DNA of 64,000 bases from Suilimivivens aceti. GTDB taxonomy: Bacteria > Bacillota > Clostridia > Lachnospirales > Lachnospiraceae. Numbering within the stretch: position 1 is the stretch's first letter; each line of letters begins with the position of its first letter. Positions 34,200 to 42,867 of the stretch are shown here, in pieces. Where the stretch lies: contig NZ_JAOQKJ010000013.1 of the NCBI RefSeq assembly GCF_025567405.1, forward strand, positions 1 through 64,000, in the 5' to 3' direction. The notes beneath the pieces were generated by a model. The model was not told the origin of the DNA and did not search any database. It worked only from the letters and a program-made list of their open reading frames with translations. The translations under genes and the position numbers were made by a program.

Positions 34200-35156
34200 G
34201 TGTTTGATTTTGAAAGACCAAATATTGAGGTGGCAGAAATCTCTGATGACAAGAAATATGGCAGATTTGTAGTAGAACCCCTTGAAAGAGGATACGGTAT
34301 CACTCTCGGTAACTCACTGAGAAGAATCATGCTTTCATCACTTCCGGGTGCTGCAGTAAGCCAGGTCAAGATCGAAGGTGTGCTTCATGAGTTCAGTTCT
34401 ATTCCCGGTGTCAAAGAGGATGTAACTGAGATCATCATGAACATCAAGAGTCTTGCTATCAGAAACAACAGCGATACAAATGAGCCAAAGACCGCATACA
34501 TCGAGTATGAAGGCGAAGGCGTTGTTAAAGCATCTGATATTCAGGCCGATCAGGATATTGAGATCTTAAATCCGGATCTCCCGATCGCTACCTTAAGCGG
34601 TAAGGACACCAAGCTTTATATGGAACTCACTATCACCAAGGGTAGAGGCTATGTAAGTGCTGATAAGAATAAGAGTGCTGATCTTCCTATCGGTGTCATC
34701 GCTATTGATTCAATCTATACACCTGTTGAAAGAGTGAATGTGACTGTAGAGAATACCCGTGTGGGTCAGATCACAGACTTTGATAAATTAACACTGGACG
34801 TTTACACAAACGGAACACTGGTTCCCGACGAGGCAGTCAGCCTGGCTGCTAAAGTACTTAGCGAACACTTAAGCCTTTTCATCGACCTGTCTGAGAATGC
34901 CAAGACTGCGGAAGTTATGGTAGAGAAGGAAGAGGACGAAAAAGAAAAAGTATTGGAAATGAGCATCGACGAATTAGAGCTGTCAGTTCGTTCCTATAAC
35001 TGCTTAAAGAGAGCTGGTATCAATACCGTTGAAGAATTAACAAACAAGACTTCCGAAGATATGATGAAGGTTCGTAATCTTGGTCGTAAGTCTCTTGAAG
35101 AAGTACTTGCCAAGTTAAAGGAACTGGGTCTGCAGCTGAATCCCAGTGATGAATAA
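34200..35156 (+). CDS. rpoA: DNA-directed RNA polymerase subunit alpha
   Basis: 318 residues from GTG 34200, nine bases after AAAGGAGG; TTG 34194 is too close to the RBS. N-terminal dimerisation domain with FVVEPLERGYGITLGNSLRR, then a flexible linker and the C-terminal domain SVRSYNCLKRAGINTVEEL that contacts UP elements and activators. The gene sits between rpsD and rplQ as in most Firmicutes. Confidence 0.96.
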   Translation: MFDFERPNIEVAEISDDKKYGRFVVEPLERGYGITLGNSLRRIMLSSLPGAAVSQVKIEGVLHEFSSIPGVKEDVTEIIMNIKSLAIRNNSDTNEPKTAYIEYEGEGVVKASDIQADQDIEILNPDLPIATLSGKDTKLYMELTITKGRGYVSADKNKSADLPIGVIAIDSIYTPVERVNVTVENTRVGQITDFDKLTLDVYTNGTLVPDEAVSLAAKVLSEHLSLFIDLSENAKTAEVMVEKEEDEKEKVLEMSIDELELSVRSYNCLKRAGINTVEELTNKTSEDMMKVRNLGRKSLEEVLAKLKELGLQLNPSDE

Positions 35157-35351
35157 ATTTAACGAAGAAGAAATAGCTGCGCAGTGAATCCAAAGTGTAT
35201 GTGCAGCATTCTCATCATGGAGCCTGTCGTAAGACAGACCGGTAACTGCATTCGGTAAGTAAGTCCAAAGAGCGTAGCCGGATGTACCATAATGGGCAGG
35301 AAATGCCACAATGAGAAGGGAAGAAGAGTCTTCCTTGGAAAGGAGCCTTAG
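35157..35351 (+). promoter_or_regulatory. 195-base spacer before rplQ
   Basis: Unusually long gap inside the alpha operon with only weak stem potential, for example around TGCAGC and near AAGAGTCTTCCTTGG. No ORF. It could be a leader or RNA processing region. Confidence 0.25.
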
Positions 35352-35888
35352 ATGGCAAAATACAGAAAGCTCGGAAGAACATCCGACGTAAGAAAAGCAT
35401 TACTTAGAAGTCAGGTAACAGCCCTGATCGCTAACGGCAAGATCGTAACTACTCTTGCAAGAGCAAAAGAAGTTCAGAAGATTGCTGACGGACTGATCGC
35501 ACTTGGCGTAAAAGAGAAGGATAACTTCGAAACCGTTAAGGTTACAGCTAAGGTTGCTGTAAAGGACAAAGACGGCAAGAGAGTAAAAGAAGTTGTTGAC
35601 GGTAAGAAGGTTACCAAGTATGAGACCGTTGAGAAGGAAATCAAGAAGGATCTTCCTTCCAGAATGAATGCCAGAAGAAAAATGGTTAAGGTACTCTATT
35701 CTGTAACTGAAGTTCCTTCAACAGCAGCAGGAAAGAAGAAAGCAACCAAGGAAGTTGACCTTGTTGCAAAGCTTTTCGATGAGTATGGTGTTAAGTATGC
35801 AAACCGTAACGGTGGTTATACAAGAATCGTAAAGATTGGCCAGCGTAAGGGTGACGGTGCTATGGAAGTAGTACTTGAGCTTGTTTAA
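35352..35888 (+). CDS. rplQ: 50S ribosomal protein L17 with lineage-specific insertion
   Basis: 178 residues compared with about 115-127 in most bacteria. The core is normal: KYRKLGRTSDVRKALLRSQ at the start, RMNARRKMVKVLY and GGYTRIVKIGQRKGDGAMEV at the end. About 50 extra residues, rich in Lys, Val and Glu, sit between residues 55 and 105 (around KDKDGKRVKEVVDGKK). Located at the tunnel exit. Last gene of the operon. Confidence 0.92.
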   Translation: MAKYRKLGRTSDVRKALLRSQVTALIANGKIVTTLARAKEVQKIADGLIALGVKEKDNFETVKVTAKVAVKDKDGKRVKEVVDGKKVTKYETVEKEIKKDLPSRMNARRKMVKVLYSVTEVPSTAAGKKKATKEVDLVAKLFDEYGVKYANRNGGYTRIVKIGQRKGDGAMEVVLELV

Positions 35889-35943
35889 TTAAAATTCATT
35901 TAATTAAAAGCGATTGCCTGACACATAAAATGATGGTAAACTA

Positions 35944-35976
35944 ATCTCAGTAGAGTCCTCTCTACTGAGATTTTTG
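35944..35976 (+). terminator. Terminator of the ribosomal super-operon
   Basis: ATCTCAGTAGAG (35944-35955), TCCT loop, CTCTACTGAGAT (35960-35971), then TTTTG: a 12-bp perfect stem with U tract. Confidence 0.9.
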
Positions 35977-36074
35977 CTTTAGCATGCAGAAAAGCTGCCG
36001 GTGGCAGGTTTTCTGTAATTGAGCAAAGAAAAACAAGCGGCTGCAGCGCCAGTTCAAATACACAGGGGGAAATC

Positions 36075-36911
36075 ATGGATAATTTATATCAGGCGATCAA
36101 GGGTTTATGTAAGGCAGTCATTAATCTGGTTGTGGCACTTTTGGATCTTCTGGCAGGAATTTTCAATGGGATTGCCTGCTTATTTGAAAAGCTCAGACCG
36201 CGTGCATCCAGGCAGTTCCATGAGATCAGAGAAAATGGAGGCCTTAAGTTTTCTGCTTTCCGACAAACCTCCGGAGAAGAAAAGGAAAACAAAAAGGTAT
36301 TCGGGAAAAATACAGGAAAAGGATTGGATGAAGAAAAAATCCAATCGATCCGTGAGAGGCTGACCGAAAAGGTCGTAAGCAGGGATACTTATTACCAGAC
36401 TTACACCAAAGCTTCTTACAGCAGCAGGGAACATGAACTGATTGTTCTGATTGCATTTTTGTCGCTCTTAAGCGTGATTCTTTTACTGGGAATGACAGAA
36501 ATATCAGGTGGAAGTTGGCTTGCGCTTACTGTTGTGATCCTGCTGGCAGCTCTGGCAGCCTGTGCCCGGATTCATTTTATCAGGAAGAAAGAGCAGAATG
36601 ACAGTCTGATCCGCATGATTCTGGAAGAAGAGTTTGTTGAATATAAATCTGCAGAGCAGAAAAGTGAAGCAGTTGAAGAGACAGAAATCTCTGAGCCGGA
36701 GAGCAAAGCAGATGTAGAAATGAAAGCAGCAGTGACAGAGTCGGAGAGGGCAACAGAGGCAATCGTGGATCCCATACCGGAGGCAGAAGAAACAGCGAAA
36801 GACTCAGAAGAGAAGACTGTACTGGAAACGGTGGAGGAGGCAAAACCGGAATTAGATTCAGGAGCAGAAGCTGAACAGGAATCTGAAATAAAGCAGGAAA
36901 CTGATGTATGA
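36075..36911 (+). CDS. Membrane protein with acidic repeat-like tail, function unknown
   Basis: 278 residues. An amphipathic/hydrophobic N-terminus (IKGLCKAVINLVVALLDLLAG), a basic stretch, two membrane helices at about 120-138 (LIVLIAFLSLLSVILLLG) and 146-166, then a C-terminal region of about 95 residues dominated by Glu and Ala (such as EAEETAKDSEEK), predicted disordered. I do not recognise the family. The start ATG 36075 follows CAGGGGGAAATC. Its position behind rplQ gives no functional hint. Confidence 0.6.
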   Translation: MDNLYQAIKGLCKAVINLVVALLDLLAGIFNGIACLFEKLRPRASRQFHEIRENGGLKFSAFRQTSGEEKENKKVFGKNTGKGLDEEKIQSIRERLTEKVVSRDTYYQTYTKASYSSREHELIVLIAFLSLLSVILLLGMTEISGGSWLALTVVILLAALAACARIHFIRKKEQNDSLIRMILEEEFVEYKSAEQKSEAVEETEISEPESKADVEMKAAVTESERATEAIVDPIPEAEETAKDSEEKTVLETVEEAKPELDSGAEAEQESEIKQETDV

Positions 36912-37023
36912 AAAGATGGGATATAAAAGTATAAAGAACATACAGAAGAAAGTGGACTTTCTTTTGTAGATATGAGAAAAGAATGATCGGATTAAATAAT
37001 TAAATAATTATCGGAAATCAACG

Positions 37024-37052
37024 TTGACGATTCCTTCCATAAGTGTTAATCT
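37024..37052 (+). promoter_or_regulatory. Promoter of antisense RNA (locus B)
   Basis: TTGACG (37024-37029), 17 bases, TAATCT (37047-37052); start predicted near 37059. Confidence 0.65.
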
Positions 37053-37058
37053 AAAAAC

Positions 37059-37157
37059 ATGAAAAGAGCGTTACCGTAAAGCAACGGTTCGCCCAAGTTA
37101 ATAGTTACTCATTAAAAAAGCAACCTATTCCTTTGGTCGAGGGCGGTTGCTTTTTTG
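37059..37157 (+). ncRNA. Predicted antisense RNA antitoxin (locus B)
   Basis: About 100 bases from the promoter above to the hairpin at 37114-37156. The final part overlaps the 3' end of the minus-strand toxin ORF (stop at 37125-37127). The first 40 bases (GAGCGTTACC ... CGGTTCGCCC) are a diverged copy of the 5' end of the toxin mRNA (complement of 37346-37380) in the same RNA sense. The copy is imperfectly self-complementary (GCG/CGC and ACCG/CGGT). No ORF. Inferred, supported by the same layout at two other loci. Confidence 0.55.
37114..37156. terminator. Bidirectional terminator (locus B)
   Basis: AAAAAAGCAACC (37114-37125) and GGTTGCTTTTTT (37145-37156) form a 12-bp perfect stem with A/T runs at both sides. 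On the minus strand the toxin's last codons lie inside the stem-loop. Confidence 0.85.
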
Positions 37158-37259
37158 ATGGATATCTTTTCTGCATGTCTGAATGATACTGATCAGAGTT
37201 ACAATTATGCTGATAACTGTTACCACAATACCAATCACACTCAGAAGTATTTCGATCAT
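37125..37259 (-). CDS. Small membrane toxin-like peptide (locus B)
   Basis: 44 residues: MIEILLSVIGIVVTVISI, a single long hydrophobic helix to about residue 26, then a basic, Pro/Arg-rich tail (KSNRPRPKE) encoded within the terminator stem-loop. ATG at 37259. It matches the pattern of type I toxins (one membrane helix with charged C-terminus) and is too short for the usual gene finders. A strong RBS belongs not to it but to an eight-codon upstream ORF whose stop is four bases from this start, suggesting translational coupling as in hok/mok. Confidence 0.6.
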   Translation of the reverse strand: MIEILLSVIGIVVTVISIIVTLISIIQTCRKDIHQKSNRPRPKE

Positions 37260-37263
37260 CAAA

Positions 37264-37290
37264 TTATGTACCTTTCATCCTATTTTCCAT
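37264..37290 (-). CDS. Eight-codon leader peptide coupled to the toxin (locus B)
   Basis: ATG at 37290, preceded by GGGAGGTGATACAA (SD complement at about 37295-37303), reads MENRMKGT and stops four bases before the toxin start. Ribosomes finishing here could reinitiate on the toxin. Confidence 0.4.
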   Translation of the reverse strand: MENRMKGT

Positions 37291-37386
37291 TTGTATCACC
37301 TCCCAGATACTGGAAGTTCTCAAAATGTAAAACATTCTGGCGAAAGGCGAACCGCTACCCGTTTGAGATAACGCTCATATTTGTAT

Positions 37387-37416
37387 CATATACCAAAGCC
37401 AGGACAGAGTACACAA
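37387..37416 (-). promoter_or_regulatory. Possible promoter of toxin mRNA (locus B)
   Basis: Minus strand TTGTGT (complement 37411-37416), 18 bases, TATATG (complement 37387-37392). Both boxes are weak; support comes from the shared 5' segment beginning close to the predicted start at about 37380. Confidence 0.35.
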
Positions 37417-37577
37417 AATTAGAAGAAAAAACAAATAAAATACAAAACATATATACAGATAAGCGGACATAGGAGAAAAATCACTTTACTGGAAAAGAAG
37501 GAAGTAATAAAATGAATATGGAGTTAGATGCAACTAATCACAAACAAAAGAAATAATTGTAAAGGAGCTGCAATCGT

Positions 37578-38297
37578 ATGAACTAGAATGAATTTAATCC
37601 AATTGGAATAGACAGCCAGCTTGACTGGCCAAGAATTAGAAAGCTGCTTTCCATAGGGCTGTTTGCAGCAATTCTTACACTGATCGGAGATATGATGATC
37701 GGATGGGGAATCCAGGATGAAACGAAGAAGGGGCTGGTAAGGATGTTTTCTGCCTACAGGCACGCAGAGAACAGCACATTATTTGCAGCGGCACTGCTTG
37801 GAATGTTCGGTATATTTCTGGAAGGCCTGTTTTACTTTGGAATTTATCGTCTTATGGCAGAAAGGTCACAGAAGCAAGCACATAACTTCAGAACGGGAAT
37901 TATCGGGTATATTGTGTTTGGACCATGTGGATTTCATGTGCCGATCTGTATGATGCTGTTTCTGTACCGAAGCCTGACAGAGGCAGGGGCAGAGAATGTA
38001 CTGGAAACGGTAGAACAGTTTGCTGATTATTTTATTGCACCGTCACTGATTCTGTTCTGGATCTTTTTCCTGATCCTGGAGGGAACACAGATTTCAGCCT
38101 TTCTGAAGGGAAAAACACCATATCCGAAGCGGTGTTTTGTATTTTCACTTCCGGTAGGTATGCTGATCGCAAAGCTGTTCAATATCTTTGGCAATCATGC
38201 TTTTGTCAATGCGATTGACTGTGCATGGATTTCAGTAGGAAATATATGGATGTTTGCGGGACTGCTTTTTATGATGAAAAAGGCGCAGGCAGAATAA
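37578..38297 (+). pseudogene. DUF6796-like membrane protein with amber codon at position 3
   Basis: A strong RBS (AAAGGAGCTGC) precedes ATG 37578, but the third codon is TAG (37584-37586). After it the frame stays open and reads NEFNPIGIDSQLDWPRIRKL, then a hydrophobic helix, MMIGWGI and five further membrane helices up to TAA 38297. The whole would be 239 residues. Internal ATG 37692 gives 201 residues but removes the first helix and has no RBS. Most likely a recent nonsense mutation, or a readthrough product. I recognise it only as a small multi-helix family of unknown function. Confidence 0.55.
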
Positions 38298-38305
38298 GGT
38301 ACCGC

Positions 38306-39235
38306 TCACTGCGGCACCTTCTGAAAATGCTGATAATCTTTGCAGGAATTCCAGTTACCACCCCAGGTGAAGCCGTGTTCCTTAAAAAGCTTATAGCAGA
38401 GATCGTTTTCATCGATCTTATAGGCAAAGACTTTCGAGCGGTCAGCATAGATTTCACTGCCGGCTGGGGAAATGTAAGTTTCTCCGGCTTTTCCTTTGTT
38501 AAAGACGACATAAGGATTGTAGAAGGGATTGATGTCAATGGCACAGCCAAGGGCATGCTTGCTTAAAGAGGATGTTCCTTCCACAGGCCTGTAGTTGAAA
38601 CAGGAGGTATTGTTTGCTTCCATGGAAGCGGTGTCATCACCGTTATAATCATCTATCAGACGGACACTTTCAATCTGGTATTCGTTCTCATATAATTCAT
38701 AGAAAATCTCGATCAGATCTTCAGCGATCGCTTTATTGCAGATCAGTTCGCCGGTCTGTACATCACCATTGAAATCATAGTACAGAATATTCATATAACG
38801 AAGATCTTCATAGGATACAGCAAGGGATGCCATTTCCTCATCAGATAAGATATTAGGAGGCGCTTCTAAAGAAAGCAGCGCTGCATCTGTTTTTGACATA
38901 GGATAGGAGATGCCGGTAATACGGTGGATAACAGGATAAGTCAGAGGCTGGTAAAAGAAGCCGGTTTCATATTCAATACTGTCAGTCACTTTCTCTGCAA
39001 GCGGAAAGGGCACAGCACTCTGAACTGCAGGATTACCTGCGGAAGCAGAATCACCGGCATCTGCTAAAACAGACGGCGAAGGGGTGCCGGGGGCTTTGGT
39101 TGCATAGGCTGTTTCCGGATTTTTTTCTGCATAATCCTGAAGGGTTTCCTTGCCGGACAGCTTGTGGGAAATCACAGAACAGGTAAGGATCAGGATACCG
39201 AGGATCACAAGGTACTTTATGGGAAGCTTTTTCAT
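38306..39235 (-). CDS. M15-family D,D-carboxypeptidase-like peptidase
   Basis: 309 residues with an N-terminal anchor (YLVILGILILTCSVISH), a Ser/Ala-rich linker, and a C-terminal VanY/M15 zinc domain: SKHALGCAIDINPF supplies H and D, and the HGFTWGGNWNSCKDYQHF end supplies E/D and H. It probably trims peptidoglycan stem peptides outside the membrane. AAGGAGTATCC precedes ATG at 39235. Convergent with the broken DUF6796-like gene and divergent from the ECF operon. Confidence 0.8.
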   Translation of the reverse strand: MKKLPIKYLVILGILILTCSVISHKLSGKETLQDYAEKNPETAYATKAPGTPSPSVLADAGDSASAGNPAVQSAVPFPLAEKVTDSIEYETGFFYQPLTYPVIHRITGISYPMSKTDAALLSLEAPPNILSDEEMASLAVSYEDLRYMNILYYDFNGDVQTGELICNKAIAEDLIEIFYELYENEYQIESVRLIDDYNGDDTASMEANNTSCFNYRPVEGTSSLSKHALGCAIDINPFYNPYVVFNKGKAGETYISPAGSEIYADRSKVFAYKIDENDLCYKLFKEHGFTWGGNWNSCKDYQHFQKVPQ

Positions 39236-39326
39236 AAGTGGATACTCCTTTAAAAATCATGAATGGACGGCAGAAAACAGTCAGTTTTACTGCCGATATT
39301 CTGATGATACCTCGAAATTCCTTCTA

Positions 39327-39355
39327 TTGCAAACAGAACTGATATCTAGTAAAAT
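39327..39355 (+). promoter_or_regulatory. Promoter of the ECF transporter operon
   Basis: TTGCAA (39327-39332), 17 bases, TAAAAT (39350-39355), 49 bases upstream of ecfA1. Confidence 0.55.
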
Positions 39356-39403
39356 AGGGAACAGACGTGAATTGTAAACCGGATTGGCATATGAGGTGAA
39401 CAA

Positions 39404-40249
39404 ATGGCAATTATAGAAACCAGGGATCTGGTGTTTGACTATATCAGAAGAGATGAAGAGGGAAATGTTGAGGGAATTATAACCGCTGTGGACAACGTTT
39501 CTCTTTCTGTGAAACAGGGAGAGTTTATAGCAATCCTTGGTCATAATGGATCAGGAAAGTCCACACTGGCCAAGCATTTTAATGCCATTCTTTACCCTAC
39601 AGAGGGAACTGTCTTTGTAGACGGCATGGATACCCGGAATGATGAGAAGCTGTGGGATGTGAGAAGAGAGGCCGGGATGGTGTTTCAGAATCCGGACAAT
39701 CAGATCATTGGACAGATTGTGGAGGAAGATGTGGGCTTTGGCCCGGAGAATCTCGGTGTGCCGACAGAAGAGATCTGGCAGCGTGTGGAAGAGAGCCTTA
39801 AAGCAGTTGGAATGTATGAGTTCCGGAAATATGCACCCGGCAAGCTTTCAGGAGGGCAGAAGCAGCGGGTTTCCATTGCTGGTGTGATCGCCATGCATCC
39901 AAAGTGCATCGTACTGGATGAGCCGACAGCCATGCTGGATCCCCTTGGAAGAAAAGAAGTGATCCGGGCAGTACGGGCACTGAATGATGTGGAAGGGATC
40001 ACAATCATTCTGATCACTCATTATATGGAAGAAATTATTCATGCGGATAAAGTATTTGTTATGGATCAGGGAAAAGTTGCCCTGCAGGGAACACCAAGGG
40101 AGATCTTCAGCCAGGTAGAAAAGCTGAAGGAGCTGCGGCTGGATGTGCCACAGGTGACTATGCTGGCACATGAGCTCAGGGAAAAGGGGCTTGATATTCC
40201 GGAGGGGATTCTTACAAAGGAGGAGCTGATCGAAGCACTCCATTTATAA
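39404..40249 (+). CDS. ecfA1: Energy-coupling factor transporter ATPase EcfA1
   Basis: 281 residues. Walker A GHNGSGKSTLAK, Q-loop MVFQNPDNQIIG, signature KLSGGQKQRV, Walker B IVLDEPTAML and switch H in LITHYMEE. One of two ATPases of the group II ECF module that powers vitamin uptake with exchangeable S subunits, none of which is encoded nearby. Confidence 0.93.
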   Translation: MAIIETRDLVFDYIRRDEEGNVEGIITAVDNVSLSVKQGEFIAILGHNGSGKSTLAKHFNAILYPTEGTVFVDGMDTRNDEKLWDVRREAGMVFQNPDNQIIGQIVEEDVGFGPENLGVPTEEIWQRVEESLKAVGMYEFRKYAPGKLSGGQKQRVSIAGVIAMHPKCIVLDEPTAMLDPLGRKEVIRAVRALNDVEGITIILITHYMEEIIHADKVFVMDQGKVALQGTPREIFSQVEKLKELRLDVPQVTMLAHELREKGLDIPEGILTKEELIEALHL

Positions 40250-40308
40250 AGCGTGAAGTCTACACAGCGTATAGATAGTGGATTTATTATAGAAGAAAGA
40301 GGAACAGC

Positions 40309-41160
40309 ATGGCGATAGTTTTGGATCATGTGAATCATATATATGAGGAAGGAACAAGTATTTCCTTTCAGGCGCTGACAGATATCAATCTTGTGATACC
40401 GGACGGGCAGTTTATCGGACTGATCGGGCATACCGGATCCGGAAAGTCCACGCTTGTACAGCATCTGAACGGGCTGCTTGCCCCAACTTCGGGAGCCATT
40501 TATTACAATGGTGAGGATATTAATGAAAAGGGATATTCCAGAAAGACACTGCGCAGCAAGGTCGGACTGGTATTTCAGTATCCGGAGCACCAGCTTTTTG
40601 AAACCGATGTGTTTACAGATGTCTGTTTTGGACCAAAGAACCTGGGACTTGACCGGAAAGAGGTGGAACTGAGGGCTTATACCGCACTGAAGCAGGTAGG
40701 GCTTCCGGATGAGTGCTTTTACCAGTCACCCTTTGAACTTTCAGGCGGGCAGAAAAGAAGGGCAGCCATAGCCGGTGTACTGGCCATGAAGCCGGAGGTG
40801 CTGATCCTGGATGAGCCGACAGCAGGACTTGATCCGAAGGGAAGAGATGAGATCCTTGACCAGGTAGCGAAGCTTCGGGAAGAAACAGGGATGACAGTGA
40901 TTTTGGTTTCCCACAGCATGGAGGATGTAGCCAGATATGTGGACAGGATCATTGTGATGAATAAAAGCCGTGTAATGTTTGACGATGCGCCGAAGATGGT
41001 GTTTCGGCATTATAAGGAGCTTGAGGAAGTAGGACTTGCAGCGCCGCAGATTACCTATATCATGCAGGCACTGAAAGCAAAGGGACTTCGGGTAGATACT
41101 GATATTACCGGTGTGGAAGAGGCGCGGGATGCCATTCTTGCCGCACTGCACAGGGGATAG
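40309..41160 (+). CDS. ecfA2: Energy-coupling factor transporter ATPase EcfA2
   Basis: 283 residues: GHTGSGKSTLVQ, VFQYPEHQLFE, LSGGQKRRAAIAG, LILDEPTAGLD, and VSHSMEDVA. Pairs with EcfA1. Starts 60 bases after it and ends two bases before ecfT. Confidence 0.93.
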   Translation: MAIVLDHVNHIYEEGTSISFQALTDINLVIPDGQFIGLIGHTGSGKSTLVQHLNGLLAPTSGAIYYNGEDINEKGYSRKTLRSKVGLVFQYPEHQLFETDVFTDVCFGPKNLGLDRKEVELRAYTALKQVGLPDECFYQSPFELSGGQKRRAAIAGVLAMKPEVLILDEPTAGLDPKGRDEILDQVAKLREETGMTVILVSHSMEDVARYVDRIIVMNKSRVMFDDAPKMVFRHYKELEEVGLAAPQITYIMQALKAKGLRVDTDITGVEEARDAILAALHRG

Positions 41161-41162
41161 TT

Positions 41163-41966
41163 ATGTTAAAGGATATTACATTAGGACAATATTATCAGAC
41201 AGATTCCGTGATACACAGACTGGATCCCAGAGTAAAGCTGGTGACAACGATATGCTTTATCATATCGTTGTTTGTTGTGGATAACTGGGTCGGATATGTG
41301 CTGGCCGGTGTATTTCTTGTGTTAGTTATCGCTCTTTCCAAAGTGCCGCCGTCCTTTATGGTAAGAGGCATGAAGTCGATCGTATTTCTGCTTATTATGG
41401 CAGTGGTCTGCAATCTTTTCCTGACACAGGGAGAGCCGCTTGTTACCATCTGGAAGCTGACGATCACGAAGGAAGGTGTGATCCAGGCAGGGAAAATGGC
41501 GGTCAGACTGGTATTCCTGATCACGGGTTCTTCCGTGATGACACTGACAACCACACCCAATCAGCTTACGGACGGTCTGGAAAAGCTGTTAAAGCCATTA
41601 AATGCCATCCGGGTACCGGTGCATGAGATCGCCATGATGATGTCAATCGCACTTCGGTTTATTCCGATCCTGATCGAGGAAACAGATAAGATCATGAAAG
41701 CCCAGATTGCCCGTGGTGCAGATTTCGAGAGTGGTAATCTGATACAAAAGGCAAAGAATATGGTGCCACTGTTAGTGCCTCTTTTTGTTTCGGCATTCCG
41801 GAGAGCCAACGATCTGGCGACTGCTATGGAAGCCAGATGCTACCGGGGCGGGGAAAACAGGACGAAGATGAAGCCACTGATTTACCACAGGAGAGATTAT
41901 CTGGCCTATGGAGCTGTTGTATTGTATCTTGCAACCGGTGTGGTTCTCGGACGGATCCTGTTCTAA
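41163..41966 (+). CDS. ecfT: Energy-coupling factor transmembrane protein EcfT
   Basis: 267 residues with about five helices and the coupling motifs AQIARGADF and AMEARCYRG that contact the two ATPases. Completes the ECF core. Two bases after ecfA2. Confidence 0.93.
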   Translation: MLKDITLGQYYQTDSVIHRLDPRVKLVTTICFIISLFVVDNWVGYVLAGVFLVLVIALSKVPPSFMVRGMKSIVFLLIMAVVCNLFLTQGEPLVTIWKLTITKEGVIQAGKMAVRLVFLITGSSVMTLTTTPNQLTDGLEKLLKPLNAIRVPVHEIAMMMSIALRFIPILIEETDKIMKAQIARGADFESGNLIQKAKNMVPLLVPLFVSAFRRANDLATAMEARCYRGGENRTKMKPLIYHRRDYLAYGAVVLYLATGVVLGRILF

Positions 41967-42037
41967 AGGGAAAGAACATCTTGTAAAACAGAGGCTGCAT
42001 TGCAGAACAGTAAGACAGTTAGGAAGACAGGAGTGCC

Positions 42038-42802
42038 ATGAAACGGGTAAAATTAGTTGTTGCATATGATGGAACTGCATATCATGGCTGGCAGGTACAG
42101 CCAAACGGGAGAACCATAGAGGGAGAACTGAACCGGGCACTGTCGGAGCTTTTACAGGAAGAAATTCAGGTAATCGGAGCGAGCCGGACGGATTCCGGGG
42201 TGCATGCGCTCTGTAATGTGGCGGTGTTTGATACACAGGCAAGGATTCCGGCAGAGAAAATCTGCTATGCGGTGAACCAGAGACTGCCTGAGGATATCCG
42301 GGTGCGGGAATCCTGTGAGGTGGCACCTGATTTTCATCCTAGACACTGCAGCAGCCGGAAGACCTATGAGTACCGGATCTATCAGGATACCTTTCCAGAG
42401 CCGGTCAGAAGGCTGTATACCTACTTTACCTATGTCCCACTTGATCTTGACAGGATGAGAGAAGGAGCGGCATATCTTGTCGGTGAACATGATTTCAAGA
42501 GCTTCTGCAGCGTGGCAGCAGTAGTAGAAACTACAGTCAGGACGATACTTTCCATTACGATCAAAAGGCAGGGAAAGGAAATCGTAATCTCTGTCTGCGG
42601 TACAGGCTTTTTATATAATATGGTGCGTATTATTGCCGGTACCCTGATGGAGGTTGGAAGGGGAAGCTATCCGCCGGAGCATGTCAGGGAAATTCTTGAG
42701 GCAAAGGACAGGCAGGCAGCAGGACCAACGGCACCTGCCTGCGGCCTGACGCTGGTAAAATATGAATGGACAGGGCAGGATGAAAATAGATCTGATTCAT
42801 AG
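42038..42802 (+). CDS. truA: tRNA pseudouridine(38-40) synthase
   Basis: 254 residues; VAYDGTAYHGWQVQPNGRTI start, catalytic Asp in GASRTDSGVHAL, and FLYNMVRIIAGTLMEVG. It modifies the anticodon arm of tRNAs. The ecfT-truA-rplM-rpsI order is conserved in Firmicutes. The RBS GACAGGAG lies eight bases upstream. Confidence 0.94.
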   Translation: MKRVKLVVAYDGTAYHGWQVQPNGRTIEGELNRALSELLQEEIQVIGASRTDSGVHALCNVAVFDTQARIPAEKICYAVNQRLPEDIRVRESCEVAPDFHPRHCSSRKTYEYRIYQDTFPEPVRRLYTYFTYVPLDLDRMREGAAYLVGEHDFKSFCSVAAVVETTVRTILSITIKRQGKEIVISVCGTGFLYNMVRIIAGTLMEVGRGSYPPEHVREILEAKDRQAAGPTAPACGLTLVKYEWTGQDENRSDS

Positions 42803-42832
42803 GAAATTCCTGTGTTTATATGGAAAAAGTTG

Positions 42833-42861
42833 TTGACACTCCGGGAACCGTGTAATATAAT
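42833..42861 (+). promoter_or_regulatory. Consensus promoter of rplM-rpsI
   Basis: TTGACA (42833-42838), 17 bases, TATAAT (42856-42861): both boxes match the sigma-A consensus completely. Confidence 0.9.
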
Positions 42862-42867
42862 AATTCA

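Noticed and set aside
36951..36966. Hairpin AGAAAGT/ACTTTCT after the acidic membrane protein
   Set aside because: Loop of only two bases; could be a terminator but too weak to call.
37155..37472. 105-residue plus-strand ORF across toxin locus B
   Set aside because: TTG/ATG-poor start, low-complexity composition; antisense of the toxin and its leader.
38225..38566. 113-residue ORF between the DUF6796-like gene and the M15 gene
   Set aside because: Antisense to the M15 coding region and without RBS.
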